Source of the DNA: Lepturacanthus savala | Taxonomy: Eukaryota > Chordata > Actinopteri > Scombriformes > Trichiuridae | DNA length: 64,000 bases | Assembly: GCA_030544235.1 (NCBI GenBank) | Contig: CM060463.1 | Location: 9,895,690 to 9,959,689 of the forward strand | Direction: 5' to 3' | Shown: positions 49,763-62,104 of the stretch, piece by piece | How positions within the stretch are numbered: the stretch's first letter is position 1 | Layout of the letters: each line of letters begins with the position of its first letter | Program-made: the position numbers and the translations under genes | Notes under the pieces: model-generated | Database searches by the model: none | The model's input: the letters and a program-made list of their open reading frames with translations, nothing else | Told to the model about the DNA's origin: nothing

Positions 49763-52700
49763 GTAAGGAACAAACAAGCGTGTCTGTCTCGTCTCCCCGT
49801 GTGACTTCCCCCCTCCCGATGTATGTCTGTCTCATTACCTCCCAATTATCCCGGCGGAAACGGGCGCATCGCCTTTTGACTTCCTGATCCACCTTTCATT
49901 TCACCAATGTTCCCTGCCAAAAACAAAAAAAAACATTGCACATTCAGAGAACTTGCAGTTCTGTGTCATCACTCCATCCTTTACAGGATCTGATTGATGC
50001 TGAAGCCAGCGGTGAAATGAAGAATGCCTTGACAAAACACACAACCACTTCAGCTGTCATTTAGATTGAGGTTTTATGTGTGTGGAGCAGCCACAGGATG
50101 GATATAAAGAGAGAGAAGAGACAGAACCAAGGTGGAGAGCAGGAAAACTGTTGTCTTTGTTCTTACCATCAGAACTAATGAGCAGGTGCAGCTTCACACT
50201 TGTTTGTGTAGCGTGTGTGTGTATGTGTGTGTGTGTGTGCACGGTTATGTATGACTGATATATGACATGTTTCTCCTTCTCACTCTCTACATTTGTGTAC
50301 TGCTGCACTGCTTTACTCATCCACCCCCACACATTGTTACCTGCTCACCTCGTGCACTTTGCAGCTGTGCAAAGGTACAACATGACAGATGTACAGTTAT
50401 CCTGCCTGTGGCCCATAGGACTTTCCGCTACATGTGCATTCCTACACACACACACACACACGAGAGGCTGAAGGATTGAGTTCCTCACCGGCCCCACTGG
50501 AACCACGGGTTAAACAGCTCCATGGACGCGTGAATTAAATATGCAGACCACATGAGACTTCCCTTGACGCGGGGCCATCGGTTCATATACACGCATTACA
50601 GGTTTCAATTTATATCAGCAAAGACTAACACCTCCACTCGAGGTGAGTGCTGGTGTCAGACTCACAACGCCTGCGTGCCTGTCAGCGTGATAGATGGCTG
50701 TGCCGCTGATAGAGCTAATTCAAAAGCATGCTCCTGTCTCACAGGAACAATAGAATAAAGGAGAGTGGATCTCTTCCGCGTCTCCGTCGGCGCACACACT
50801 CTTTGCAGAATGCATACATTATAGACCCCAGTGCACACATACAGTACGTGTGCTGAGTATAAACAAACACAAAGCTCCAGATGATTGTCTCCTTGATTGG
50901 ATTCTCTCATACTCCTGTATCTCTGTGTGTTTCTGTGTGTGTGTGTGCGTTCCGTTTAGTTTCAGATAAGCGTCTTGTTACTTTAGTCGCTCCGATCCTC
51001 AGGCTCTGGACACGGGTACATGTCTGTGTTTGTTGTCTCTCCACACCTGCTCTTACGCTCAACCAGCAAATGGGGATCAATAAAGCAGCCAGGTTATTGG
51101 TCCCGGGAAAGGACAGCCTCTCAGTAAACAGTTCTTACTTGACACTGCCTGTAGTGAAAACAGCATGGAAGGTTGAGGGCACTTCAACATGAATGCGGCT
51201 CCTATTTAGAGCCCTGTAGACCCGCGCTGCTTCTGATGTGATGTATGATTTAGTGTTGGAGAATGTAGCTAGTGTTTGACCCAGGGGAAATTTTGTCCAT
51301 TGCTTACTTTCTTTCAACTTGACAGCAAGTTCCCAGTGCCGGAGCGCTCTCGCCGGCCAAACTTTGCTTGTTAGTTTTGGGTTCAAGCGAAAAGAGAGAC
51401 GAGGCTGCTGTTTTTGACAGACCGGCTCCGGGGGGAAGTGATCCGCGAGGTGAGGCGAGTGGGCGTTAGCCTGAGCTTCAGTTTCGTCAGACAAGAGTTA
51501 CTGAGAGTCAGCAGAGCACAAGGATAATTGAGTAGATATGAGAATGTCTGGGATTTTCTTTTTTTCTTTTTTTTTTCACGCATGGTTATTTACATGTGTG
51601 CATGGATTTCAGGGTAAGTGTGTTTTTCCTGGAAGGCATCAACAATGATGAGCTGGTTGTACGGAGTGAGATCGGTATCATAATGACTGAATGCACACAG
51701 AAGGATCCACAAATACGATTCAAGCTTTATATTTAAACGACTCCACAAAAAAATATTTCACCCATAGCGCACACAAATATTTATCATTGCACATAAATGT
51801 AAAAAGGGAAGGTCCACATGTATATAATATATATTCCTCCGTCGACCAGACATACACAAAGGAAGACACACACACACATACAGATGTAATGATATATGTG
51901 TAATAATATAGAGACATAGAAAAGAAGCAAACATGCCAGCACACACACACACACATCCTCAGATGGAAAGGACAAAATAAATAAATGAATACATACAGTT
52001 AAACACAAAGTAAAAAAAACAACAATTGTTATCACGCCTCACCGCACACGTACACACACAGTCACACACAGTCACACATCTCACAGTCACACATCCCTCG
52101 CCATGCAGCGTTCACAGCTGAAAAAACAGATTGGCTTTGTTGCATCTTCTCTCCATGTTTGTTTGCTGTGCTCCCGCCAATCGAAAACTAGCATCTTGAG
52201 GGTCATTAAGTGGCTAAAGCCGGCTGTTTTTGATTGGCTGCGTGTTTTTCCCCCCCGGCGCTCGTGTCAGTGAGCGTGTTAATATGCGCAGACATGTGTC
52301 TGAAATCGCTGTTTGGATGCGTTTGTTTGTGTGTTTGGGCGCGTTCTGAAACATCCTTGACAGGTAGGCACAAAAGCCGACATGATTAGTCGTGTTTCGG
52401 TGAAGGCAGGTGCCGCCATTCAATCTTTCATGTCACCCCCACAATACATCAAGCGCTCCTGTAAATAGGCCGGCAGGCGGATCGTCTTCAACCGCGCGGC
52501 GGCAAAACAAAATGTTTGGCTTGCTAGCCGGACCGGGAAGCCGTCCTCCTCTTGCCACGCCAGGCTGTGGTTGAATAACGTTTTTTGCCGAGGACATGGA
52601 TTCCCGGGCAATTGAATGAGAGCAATGTAAGTCACAGCGAGGAGTGCCATTTTGGTTCCAGGGCTATTACAAAGCTTTGCGTTATGTTCGATATCATTAG

Positions 52701-53407
52701 CAGGGATTGGTGGGGAGTGGAGGGCGTGTAGCGGCAGCAGTGGAGATTAAGACATCCCAGCGTAGATGATGATTGCTTTTGTCAGTCCTCCCTGTTCTCC
52801 CCCCCACACACACACATACACACTCCACAGCCCCACACACTTTGTGTTTCCATCTCTCATTTACTTGCACAAGGCTCAGCTCTCACTCTCCTCCTCTACA
52901 CTCCTTCCCATTTCGTTCCCCCTCTTTCCCCGCAACACTCCCCCCCCTCCCTACCCCCATTCTTTTTCCTATTTTTCGCCGCTCTCTCTGTTCTCACATT
53001 GGGAATCGTCAGGGAGCAGCTCATCAGTCCAATGTCTGGCTTTGTCAAAACAAACTGAGACGTGATTCTCCCCCCCGAACAAAAAAAAAAAAAAAAAAAG
53101 AAGAAGAAGAAGCCACAGCTAGAGCAGCAACTCCTCTCTGATATTTGTTGGGCCTCTGGCTGTGCTAAACAACGAGATAGGTGTTCTTTATGTGTCTGGA
53201 ACATCTCGCTGCTTAAGGGCCCGTCGGTGGACAAGTTTGCCCATTAACTACTTGAATGCTTTGTTTCAGTTCAGACTGGTCTGCAGAGATACAGAGACAT
53301 CAGTCAGGCTACTGCTGAGCATCATTTAGAATATTCATTCATGCACTTGTTTAGCAGTGAATACTAATGGCACTTTCTTTGTTTCTTTGTGTGTGTGTGT
53401 TCGGCAG
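49763..53407 (+). other. cdh4: cdh4 intron between EC1 exon and HAV exon
   Basis: The 3645-bp intron begins GTAAGG and ends GTTCGGCAG. It contains short CA/GT tracts (50214-50240, 50444-50461, 51936-51954), CACACAGT minisatellite-like units at 52056-52098 and a poly-A/GAA tract at 53083-53112. The stretch at 52440-52720 is free of repeats and mixed in composition. A TACTAAT branch-point-like motif lies at 53362-53368. Confidence 0.92.
53388..53400 (+). promoter_or_regulatory. cdh4: (TG)6 tract within the 3' splice site of the HAV exon
   Basis: TGTGTGTGTGTGT sits 7 bases before the exon, in the place of the pyrimidine tract, followed by TCGGCAG. UG repeats in such positions bind TDP-43 and CELF-type proteins in other vertebrate genes (CFTR exon 9 is the classic case). 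Function here is inferred from position only. Confidence 0.55.
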
Positions 53408-53552
53408 CTGCGAGCCCATGCGGTGGACATGAATGGCAACCAGGTAGAGAATCCAATTGATCTGTACATCTACGTGATCGACATGAACGACAACAGACCT
53501 GAGTTCCAGAACCAGGTGTACAACGGCTCTGTGGCCGAAGGATCCAAACCAG
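53408..53552 (+). CDS. cdh4: cdh4 exon encoding EC1 end with HAV motif and start of EC2 (exon 6 by homology)
   Basis: The exon has 48 codons plus one base of a split Gly codon (145 bp, the classical cadherin size as I recall). It starts LRAHAVDMNGNQVENPIDLY, continues IYVIDMNDNRPEF, and ends NQVYNGSVAEGSKPG. HAV, codons 53417-53425, is mature residues 79-81, part of the Trp2-accepting pocket of type I cadherins. DMNDN (D100-N104) is the EC1-EC2 calcium linker. NGS is a potential N-glycosylation site, and the Glu of AEGSKPG sits where EC2 supplies another calcium ligand. LYIYVIDMNDNRPEF and NQVYNGSV are the strongest CDH4 signatures in the window. The acceptor is cggcag, preceded by a (TG)6 tract instead of a clean pyrimidine tract; the donor is cag|gtaggg. 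The next exon should begin with the rest of Gly and a TYVMTV-like string, which I did not find before 64000. Confidence 0.97.
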
Positions 53553-56414
53553 GTAGGGGCACCTTCTGTTCCACAGCTGCTGGGTCATCTAAAGTGTCTG
53601 CAGTCCGTCACCATGCCAGCAGTGATGAAACTAATGTATGCATGTTGCGCGGTGTGATGGGGTTTTGTCTCTCATGCAAATTTAAGTGGATTTTCATACG
53701 GAAGAGAAATAGACGGCAACCAGGAGGCGCCATCTACGGCGCATAAATTATTCATTTAGCTGGTTCAGCGTGGGTTAGCAGTTTAGTTGCTAAGTCAACA
53801 CCTTTGCCCGGCCTGAACGAATCAAACCTTCGTCCGGACTGAACGAAACAATCAACAACAACGCAATATTCTTTTCTTTTATTGACAGCTTCCGGCTTAT
53901 TCATGAAGGTATAAAAAAGTTACAGCAGAGCGCACTTTGATTTACTCTTCACAGAAGCGAAGGAAAAAAGAAAGAAACACAAAAACTCTGAATTGAGTCA
54001 GTCTGAGACGGAGAGGATCTAATTAAAATCACATGCCTTATGGAACGTATTTGTGTACAAGAGTTTGCATATAATGTTAATGAAGAAGTTTCATGACAGC
54101 AGCACAGCTTGCTTTATGACTACAGACAAACTGAAGAGAGAGTTCTGTCACTTAGGAGGACGATACGGATAAAGGTCAAACTGCATTTTTGTTCAGTTCT
54201 CGGTAGCTGAGTGGTATTCAAGCAATAAAATAGTCATGAATATAAGCCTATAATAATTTGCGATTGTACACTTTAAATTGTATAATGTAACAAATTAGAT
54301 TGCTGCAACAGCTGAAAAAACATCACTTATACTAACATTTTTATATTCCTAGTACTGCGCCTTCCAGAACATTAATAATACAGTAATCTAAATGCAAAAA
54401 ATAATTTAAAAAAAGGAAAAAGTTCTAAATGACTTGCAAAGCTTCCTGTTGCTTAAGGATTCCATTTGCGTCTTTGCGTTAAACTATTCGAGTCATGCAA
54501 TTTTATAGCATTTAATGTCATTTTGACCATTCAGATTAAAATTATTCCTTTTCAGTCTTCATAGGTTCCATGAGAAAAAAAAAACCTTAACGTTTCCATC
54601 TCACTTACAGTAACCTTGAATACCTTCATGACCGAGCGGCATTTTGAGGTGTGGATTTGCCGTGACTCTCGGTTGGTTTGGAAGAGGGCAGGTTCATAAG
54701 ATATTTATGTCGCGGTGTCTTAGCTGGATGCATCATTATCAGATTCTGCAGAGCATGGAAAGACGTAGACCTTCCTTCCAAATCGGAGGAAGAAGAGTGG
54801 TGGTCAGTGCAAAGCCAGAAACAAGAACAGAATGTGCAAGTAGCTCTCATGTCTCGACAGGGAGAACTCTTGTACTAACAATCAGACCCCGAGGACCCCG
54901 TGTTTGTCTTCATAGCTTTCAGATATTGTTCTCCTGCAAAGTTTAATCTTAGGGGGATTTATAGACAATATAGGGAAGCTGCATGTGTGTGTATATGTGT
55001 GTCCTGTATGGATGAGTGAGTGTGGGACTGACTTTGTGTATGTGTGTGCATGTGAATACCGGTTACTCCTCAGTGGAGCGTCCACGAGTCTGTGTACACA
55101 GCTCCTAATTAGCGAGGGCAACCGCACATTCCATAAGCTACTTTCTTCGTTTTTCACTCTGATACACTCTGCTTAGCTTAAAATGGGAGCATGCAATGAC
55201 AAAAGTCTTTGAATTCAATTTTGTTTCCTGAAGAGAATGCTATCTGTAATCCCAATTAGCAAGAACCGTAATACGCTATGTACAGCATGATTGCTCTGCT
55301 CTCCGTTAAACAGCCGCTGCCAAGTAACGTTTGTTTTTTGGAGGTGGAGCACAATGTTGCATGTGGAGCGTTTGCTGTCAAAAGGGCATTTTGCGCATCA
55401 GGCGCAACACCGTTTGTCTTCTGTTGATCTCTGAATTAATGAATTTTAATTAGGCTACGAGGTGGCATAGGCCTAAATTCCCGTTGAAGAAAACAAGAAC
55501 GTCTGCGATTCATCTTCAGCATAGACTATCTACATACCTTCTTATTCACTTAAATGAGAACGTGTTTCCAAACTTTTGACTAGCACCGGTGGTTCAAGGA
55601 GAATCTTTATACTTTTCTATCCTATTTAAGCTTTTCATATATCCTCCATCAGTTAAATCTTTTACTCACTAATAATGGACCCGGTTTAGAGCTCAACTGT
55701 CTCACACTTTTACTTAAGTCAGTTTTTATACCCAGCAGCCCTGCAATTAGAGAAGGAAATAAATGGCCAACTGAGATATATGCACTTGAGGAAAAGTGTT
55801 TTATTTAATGTCACTTCTGACCTTAACTAAACTTTTTGTATGCGCCTTTTTTACACACCGGAAACTCAATGAATGCAAGAATACCTCAACTCCTCTAGAT
55901 TTTGGGTCTTTCTCCACCATGTTGAACCGATTTCATTTCTACAGTAGCAAAGAATGGAAAATTAAATGCTGGCTCTGGGGACGGCCTTTCTCATTTTGCA
56001 AATTTTGCAGCGAGTTCACAGCTGTTTGCAATATGTTTTTATTGTCTCAATGTCACACATGAATCAAGATTTTAAGTAATTATAAATAGAACCGCCAGGT
56101 CACAATGCAGCAATCACTTGGTCCATGCTCCATAGATCCCTGGTGTGCAAGTAGCATTTGCATGTGGATTGGATCATTCTGTGGAAAAGAAAGGGCAAGA
56201 CAATCCCTGGGGGTTTTACCTCAGCTGGCACCTGTTTTCCAGTCTGGCAACAGGTGCAGTGTTGAAACCTGCAGCTGACAGGTGCTGCTCTGGACAGCGA
56301 ATGTGATATCTCTATTCTCTGTCCATATATCTTGTGCATCACTATACAGTGATGCACAATGAACTAAAGTCACATTGGGGGCATGTTGCCACACCACGGT
56401 GAGGTCTTGTGGGT

Positions 56415-57030
56415 TGTTATGTCTTGTCATTTCCTGTTTTATTTTGAAAGATAACTCTCTCATTTCAGGTCACTTGCCCTTCCTCATGTGTCACCAGTCT
56501 GATTGTCGGCCCCGCCCTGATTGTTTCCACCTGTTACCCATTACCCAGTGTATATCTTGTCTGCGTCTCCCCTTGTCTTGTGCCGAAGTGTTTCGTCCCA
56601 GTACCGATCACCAAAGCCTTTTTCCTTGCCCGTCCACAGCCATAGTTGTGTTGCTTGTGTGATTCTTTGTCGTGCCTCAATTGAGTGATTTTTTTGTTGT
56701 AAATTTCTTAGTATAGCTGTTTATTTTCTAGTCCTTAGTTTAGTTAATGTTTTTCAGCCTTTTAATTTTCCTTGTTGTGAGTGATTTTGATTTTAATAAC
56801 TTTTATAAGATAGATTAGAGATTTAGAGATTTCAGTTAATATTTTTTCAGCTGTTTGATTTTGATTTTGCTAAATTTTCATAAAACAGATTAGAGTTTGG
56901 GCTCCTTTGGAGTGTTTTTTGTTTTCCCTAGTTGTTTTCCCTAGTTCTCTAGGCCTGTTTCATAGCCTCTTTGTTATCTCAATAAAGAAGCTCATTGACA
57001 CCTCTGCGCCTGAGTCCACTTCTAACCACA
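56415..57030. mobile_element. Probable LTR-type retroelement end (616 bp)
   Basis: The block starts TGTTATGTCTTGTCATTTCC and ends TCCACTTCTAACCACA, so its ends are TG and CA. It carries an AATAAA signal (about 56981) followed by CTCTGCGCCTGAGTCCACTT, paralleling the CTGCATTTGGGTCCACTT near the end of the 27.1-kb LTR. An internal imperfect duplication of about 40 bp (56783 and 56857) has a 74-bp offset. No clear target duplication or coding sequence was found. Confidence 0.42.
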
Positions 57031-58275
57031 TGTTTAAAAAAAGAAAGGCATAATTTTAAAGCTTATATTTATACAGTGTTTTGAATAAATTTTAGGGTAA
57101 TATATCAGTTCTATCATTAGAAAAAAAACACTTTGTCCAAATTACATAAAATGTTTAATATTTCTTCTAGGGTCACATGAGCAGTGTGACATGCAGTCAG
57201 TTTAGTGCTGCATCATCACAAGAGAAACATCATTGAAGGCAGAAAGATTTACTATGCATTACATATTGCACATACACATTTTTAATGTACAATTTTATTT
57301 AAGAAGTTTCCATTTTGAGTAAAGAATCAGTGCAGAGTGGGCAAAATTGGAGCAAAATCGCCTGTTTCAGACAGAGGCTGAACCGAGGGGCTGTAGATAT
57401 ACAGTATATGACATTCTTTATTTTTTGTAAATCGTACCAAGATATTCCAGTATTTTAATATAGGGCTCAGCCACTTTAATATTTGTAACGTTATGAAAAT
57501 GAAAAAGATATGAAGTTAAATTATGGTAGCATCGCTACTGTAATCACATTCTGTATCAACAAACACACATATCAAAGGTTCTCTGAAGCCTTACAACACA
57601 TCTCTCCATCTATAATGTTGTATGAAAGCCATCAAAGAGGGAGACCAACAGGGAACCGCCCTTATCACCGTCACCAGATGTTACGTAGCAAGAGATCGGA
57701 TCATACCATCAGCCAGGATCAGTTTGAAACAGCTTCATTTGTCACTTTCTGCCACCGGGCCCCTGTTTGGTACCAGATGTACCTGTGTGACTGATATCAT
57801 TTCATTTGTGCAGGTAATGGAACGTTACAAAACAGTGCATTACAAAATGAGCTATCCGACCCCATTCAGTTCTCGTGTTGCCATTAATGAGGAATAAATA
57901 GGATTCAGTCTGCAACTATAGGGTTATCCTTGGAAACCTGTTACAGCTGTTAAATGTTTCCAAACAGTCTCTTTATTCATTAAAGGAAAAATCACCCATA
58001 GCTTCTGGCTCAGGTGCAATAAACTGAAGTTAACGTTCACATAAAATAAAGTGAATTGCATAAAAATGCTGCTGCTTCTTCAAGCAAATTCACCCAAAGG
58101 ATGTCAACGCTCTGTAAAATCTCACAAGACTGTGTCATGAGACAGTCCTTGGGTTTTGTTAAGTGGCCTCCGATAAACACTTGTCGACATGCTGCGACTC
58201 CTTCAGAAAGCGCCTTGTGTTCTTAGTCTGCAGTGTATTCAACTGCAGAACATCTGCCCTGTGATGTCCCGTCCC

Positions 58276-58304
58276 CCTCCTCCTCCTCCTCCTCCTCCTC
58301 CTCC
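58276..58304. repeat. (CTC)n triplet repeat
   Basis: About nine CTC/TCC units. Confidence 0.9.
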
Positions 58305-60244
58305 CCCTTGTCCCTGACTCTGAAGTTGTTCCCTTTTATGGAGCGTCTTCCTCAAAAAAAGCCTTCTGAAATGAGAGTGCACGATCAAAACCAGCAGCTG
58401 AGTGCCTTCTCTCACAGTTGATTTGCCATCCCAAGGGAGGGGGGGAAGGGGGGTGGGTCAGGCATGTGTTTCTTTTTTTTTTCCCCTCTCTCTCTTTCTC
58501 TCTGTCTCCTGAAAAGTTTGCAGGAGATGTGAGAGTGTTTCTCTGTCTTGCCTAGGGGGGTTAATTAGGGATAGGCACAGGGGGGGAGAGATGGAGGCGA
58601 ATAAAGGTGGAGGAAAAAAAACGATTTCAATCAGCATATTGGACCTCGAGTGTGAGAGCAGCTCAGCCAAAACCAACAGGTGTTTATCATGTGCACCTTA
58701 TTATAATGGACACGTACAGTGTGTCATGGAGTGTCCTTCAGGGTCCCCTCAGCAGTGTGTAAAGGGCCAGAAGGACCAGTTCTCTATGCGTTTGCTTTTT
58801 TTTTTTTTTTACTTTGCCTTTCAGTTTGTTCCAACAGGAAATTCATGCAACTGTTCTAATTTATGCCCCACGATAGGCTGCTGACCTGTCTGGGAAAACC
58901 CCCAGGAGGTATAGAAAATGACTGACTATTCTAATATACCTGTAGGTGTTATAAAGAGCTGAAGTCCTGCTAACTCTGCTCCACTAACATTTGTAAAACC
59001 AGAGGATCTCTGGAATGTCTGAATCTCACCTGTTGTCATATATTAAGACAGTCAGCTATTTTAGGACAACCTAAAGAAAATAGACCTTTTGACTGCTCTC
59101 CCAAATTTGAAAAATCAGTTTGACAGAGAAACAGGAGGCACACTGCTCTACCTATGGTAGGAAACAACATTTCACAAGCAGGACAAATGAACAGCTCAAT
59201 GAAAAAATTCATTATAAACTAGTAAGACAAAGACTAAAAACCTCATTGACATGACATTAATACGCTAAAACAAAACAAGCCCTTTATATACACTTGAATT
59301 AACTATATTTTTTAATGAACAATACTGCCTAAATGACACTGCTTGGTAGAGATGAGCGGTTGCCGGTTGCAGCCGCGGATTCCAAGGATGAACCGTGGCT
59401 CTGGCAGCCGACGTGACAAACAATAATACTTTAATTCAATTCAGGCTGGTGGCAGACTTTAAATGGCCTATAAATACATCAGCATACTTTCAAAAGCACG
59501 TAGCTCCTCCAGTCGTAGATTCCAAAGAAATGAAAACTTTCAAGAAATGCTGGTTGTAGCAGAAGTGAACAATTCTGGTATAACGGTGCTTTTTTATCTG
59601 TTTGGCTATAAATCTATGTAACAGGGGTTAGCATAGAAAAACTGAAATTGCGTTTGACCAGTCTCCAATGTGCTGTTCAACTAAACATACACAGATAAGA
59701 CACTGACAATAATACACTAACACACTCACTCACAACCACACACATGTACAGTACCTATGTATACTGATACATACCTGTACAATACACACACACATAGTGT
59801 GCAGTAAGAAGATTAACATACTGATACAGACATGAACAATAAATACACACCACACACACGCAATCACAACAGCAGCAGAAGTACAATCAGTGGACATACA
59901 GGTATTGTGCAGTAGTGTAGATGCAGTATGATATGTGCTCAATTATTAATATAATATATATAATTGAATATATAATAAGAAAGTAAAAGCTATTAATAGT
60001 TACGCAGCTACAGTTTAGCTTATAATAATCGTAAGGATACATGTCTTATAAGACAAATACATTTTTTAACACAGACTGTATAATACTCTAAGCAAAGACT
60101 GAAACTGTCTTTTTAGATAGTTTCTTTCTCTAAAACTCCTTCACAAAAGACATTACTTAACTGTTTCTGCAGGCTGAGCAGTTGGCCGTGACATGTAAAC
60201 TGATATTTGTGTGTAAAAGCAGCAGAGAGCCTGAATGGAAGAGG

Positions 60245-60266
60245 AAAAAAAAAAAAAAAAAAAAAA
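60245..60266. repeat. 22-base poly-A tract
   Basis: A22 following GAGG. No retroposed sequence was recognised upstream of it. Confidence 0.9.
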
Positions 60267-60954
60267 CTGTGTACCTTGAAAAGAATCTACCCACAATTGG
60301 CCCCTCTGTTGCTTCCCTGCCTGACTTAAGGAGGGTCAGCTGTCAGCACGTCACACTGGCACAAGCTTCAGCCCTGGTGACCCTGGATAAGAGGCAGCGA
60401 TCCGCGGACACGGCTATGATGCAGTAACAGGTATCAGGGCTCCAAACAGAGCCTCATGTCTTTGATCTGGCCTCTGCATTGAGCCGTGAATGCCAGTTAT
60501 TTTTTTGTAGCGGCCAGCCTGGAACGGTTTGAAGGGTTTCGGCTCGCGTCCCCAGAGAGTCCCGGGCTCCATTAGAGGCTCTCGTCTAACACTCTGTCCC
60601 CTTCATCATTTCCCTGATGATTCACTGGGTTTCAACCTTTTCGCTTACCCCCCCCTCCACTTACCTCTCAACCCCTACTTCTCCTCTCTCTCTATCCACT
60701 GTTTTTCTATAACACTCTTTCCCTCCATCTCCCCACCACTGATGAGCGTTATTATCCTCTTATACAGCCCATCCTCTGCCTTCTCGCTCCCTGACTTCCC
60801 TCTTGTACTTTTGCTTTTAGTCATCTTCACTTTTTTGCTCCTTGCGAATCTCGGGTTTGCATCTGTTTGTGCCTGTTTACCTGTTCCTAGCATCTCTCTC
60901 ATTCTGTCTTTCTCGAATCCATCTGCTTCTGCCGTTTTTTCTTTTTTTTCATTT

Positions 60955-61190
60955 TGTCCTCAAACGTCCCTCTAATCGGGATGCAGATGTTGACTCCGGC
61001 TGACGGATGTTTAGCCAGCAGACAGACCTCGCCGGTGATCTCGGGCCACGTGAGCAAAATGACCAACAATACGCGAGCCTGCCACCAATTAAATTTTCAG
61101 CTCCAGCGATTTTTAGCGGAAAAGCAATTAGGATTTGGAATTAGTGTTCAAATTAAAGAGGAATTAAACAGGCTAAGGGATTAACCCTTT
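60955..61190. promoter_or_regulatory. Candidate conserved non-coding element
   Basis: This repeat-free stretch has several homeodomain-type cores (CCAATTAAATTTT, GCAATTAGG, CAAATTAAAG, GAATTAAAC) close together and balanced composition unlike the surrounding pyrimidine tracts. That is the texture of developmental enhancers in cadherin introns, but no alignment was possible. The 76-residue frame at 60954-61184 has no recognisable protein content. Confidence 0.25.
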
Positions 61191-61949
61191 CAGGCATGGC
61201 CGCCCCTCTCTTCGGATCTGAGGGTGCTCTATCTATCACGGCATCGCTGAATCCTCCCGAATGAAAGTCAGCAGCGGCTGCGGCGGCCGTGTGATCCCAC
61301 ATCACAGCCTCTCCCTCCTCAGTCCCCGTGGGACAGTGGAACGGTTGATTATATATATATCAACGCTGTCCTCGCTGGAGTAGCAATAATTGTTTTTCTT
61401 TCCCTTTCTTTGTCTCGGACTCTATTCTTTTTCCTTGCTGGACAAAGTGACAAATCTTGCTTTGAAACTTAATGAAGTTTGAAATAGAATTCCGGGCTAC
61501 AATTATCCTGTCCATGCAGGCTGTCACAGGAATGATAGTGTCATCTAGACCCAATTATGGGAACGGAGACACCTGTAACTGCTCGGGCTCACAGGGGACT
61601 GCCGGATCAGCTCAAATCCAGCAGCCGTCATGCTTTGGCTCCGACATTTACATTTATGATTTGGGAGGCGGCGAAGCAAATCTGATTTCCTCGCTTCTGC
61701 TGTACAGTAAATCGGAGAATGTTTTTTGGACAAAATTTTCAATAATGTGATAATTAAACATTTCACCCTCCGTCATGCAAACTTCCATTAAATGGAAAGT
61801 TTATTCTAGTTCAGTTTATTTACATGGTAAATCTTCTTAGCTGGCTTGCTAACACCTGCTTGTAATGTTTCATGCAGGAAGTGTGACTAGTTGCTTTTCC
61901 GTCCACCTTTTCTTATTCCCATTTTTCAAAACTTGCAAATAAGGTGCAC

Positions 61950-62104
61950 TGTGGTGGTGTAGGGGTAGAGCGTTGCTCTTAAGCAACCGACCTGGGTTCG
62001 AGTCCAAAATTCGACTCTCTTTCTCCCATTACTTCCTCCTGTCTGGCTGCTGTATGATAAAGGCGTCATGCCACAAAGAAAAATCTTTTAAAAGAAAAAA
62101 AAAT
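61950..62104 (+). mobile_element. tRNA-derived SINE
   Basis: A tRNA-like head contains an A-box-like TGGTGTAGGGGTAGAGC (about 61956) and an exact B box GGTTCGAGTCC (61995-62005), the two internal RNA polymerase III promoter elements. The body TCCCATTACTTCCTCCTGTC and tail GATAAAGGCGTCATGCCAC, followed by an A-rich end with TCTTTTAAAAG, match a common teleost SINE type. A true tRNA is unlikely because the acceptor stem is not closed. Confidence 0.8.

Noticed and set aside
60529..60975. 148-residue plus-strand frame resembling a membrane protein
   Set aside because: Its hydrophobicity comes from a long pyrimidine tract (TTC, CTC, CTT codons). No start context or splice structure supports it.
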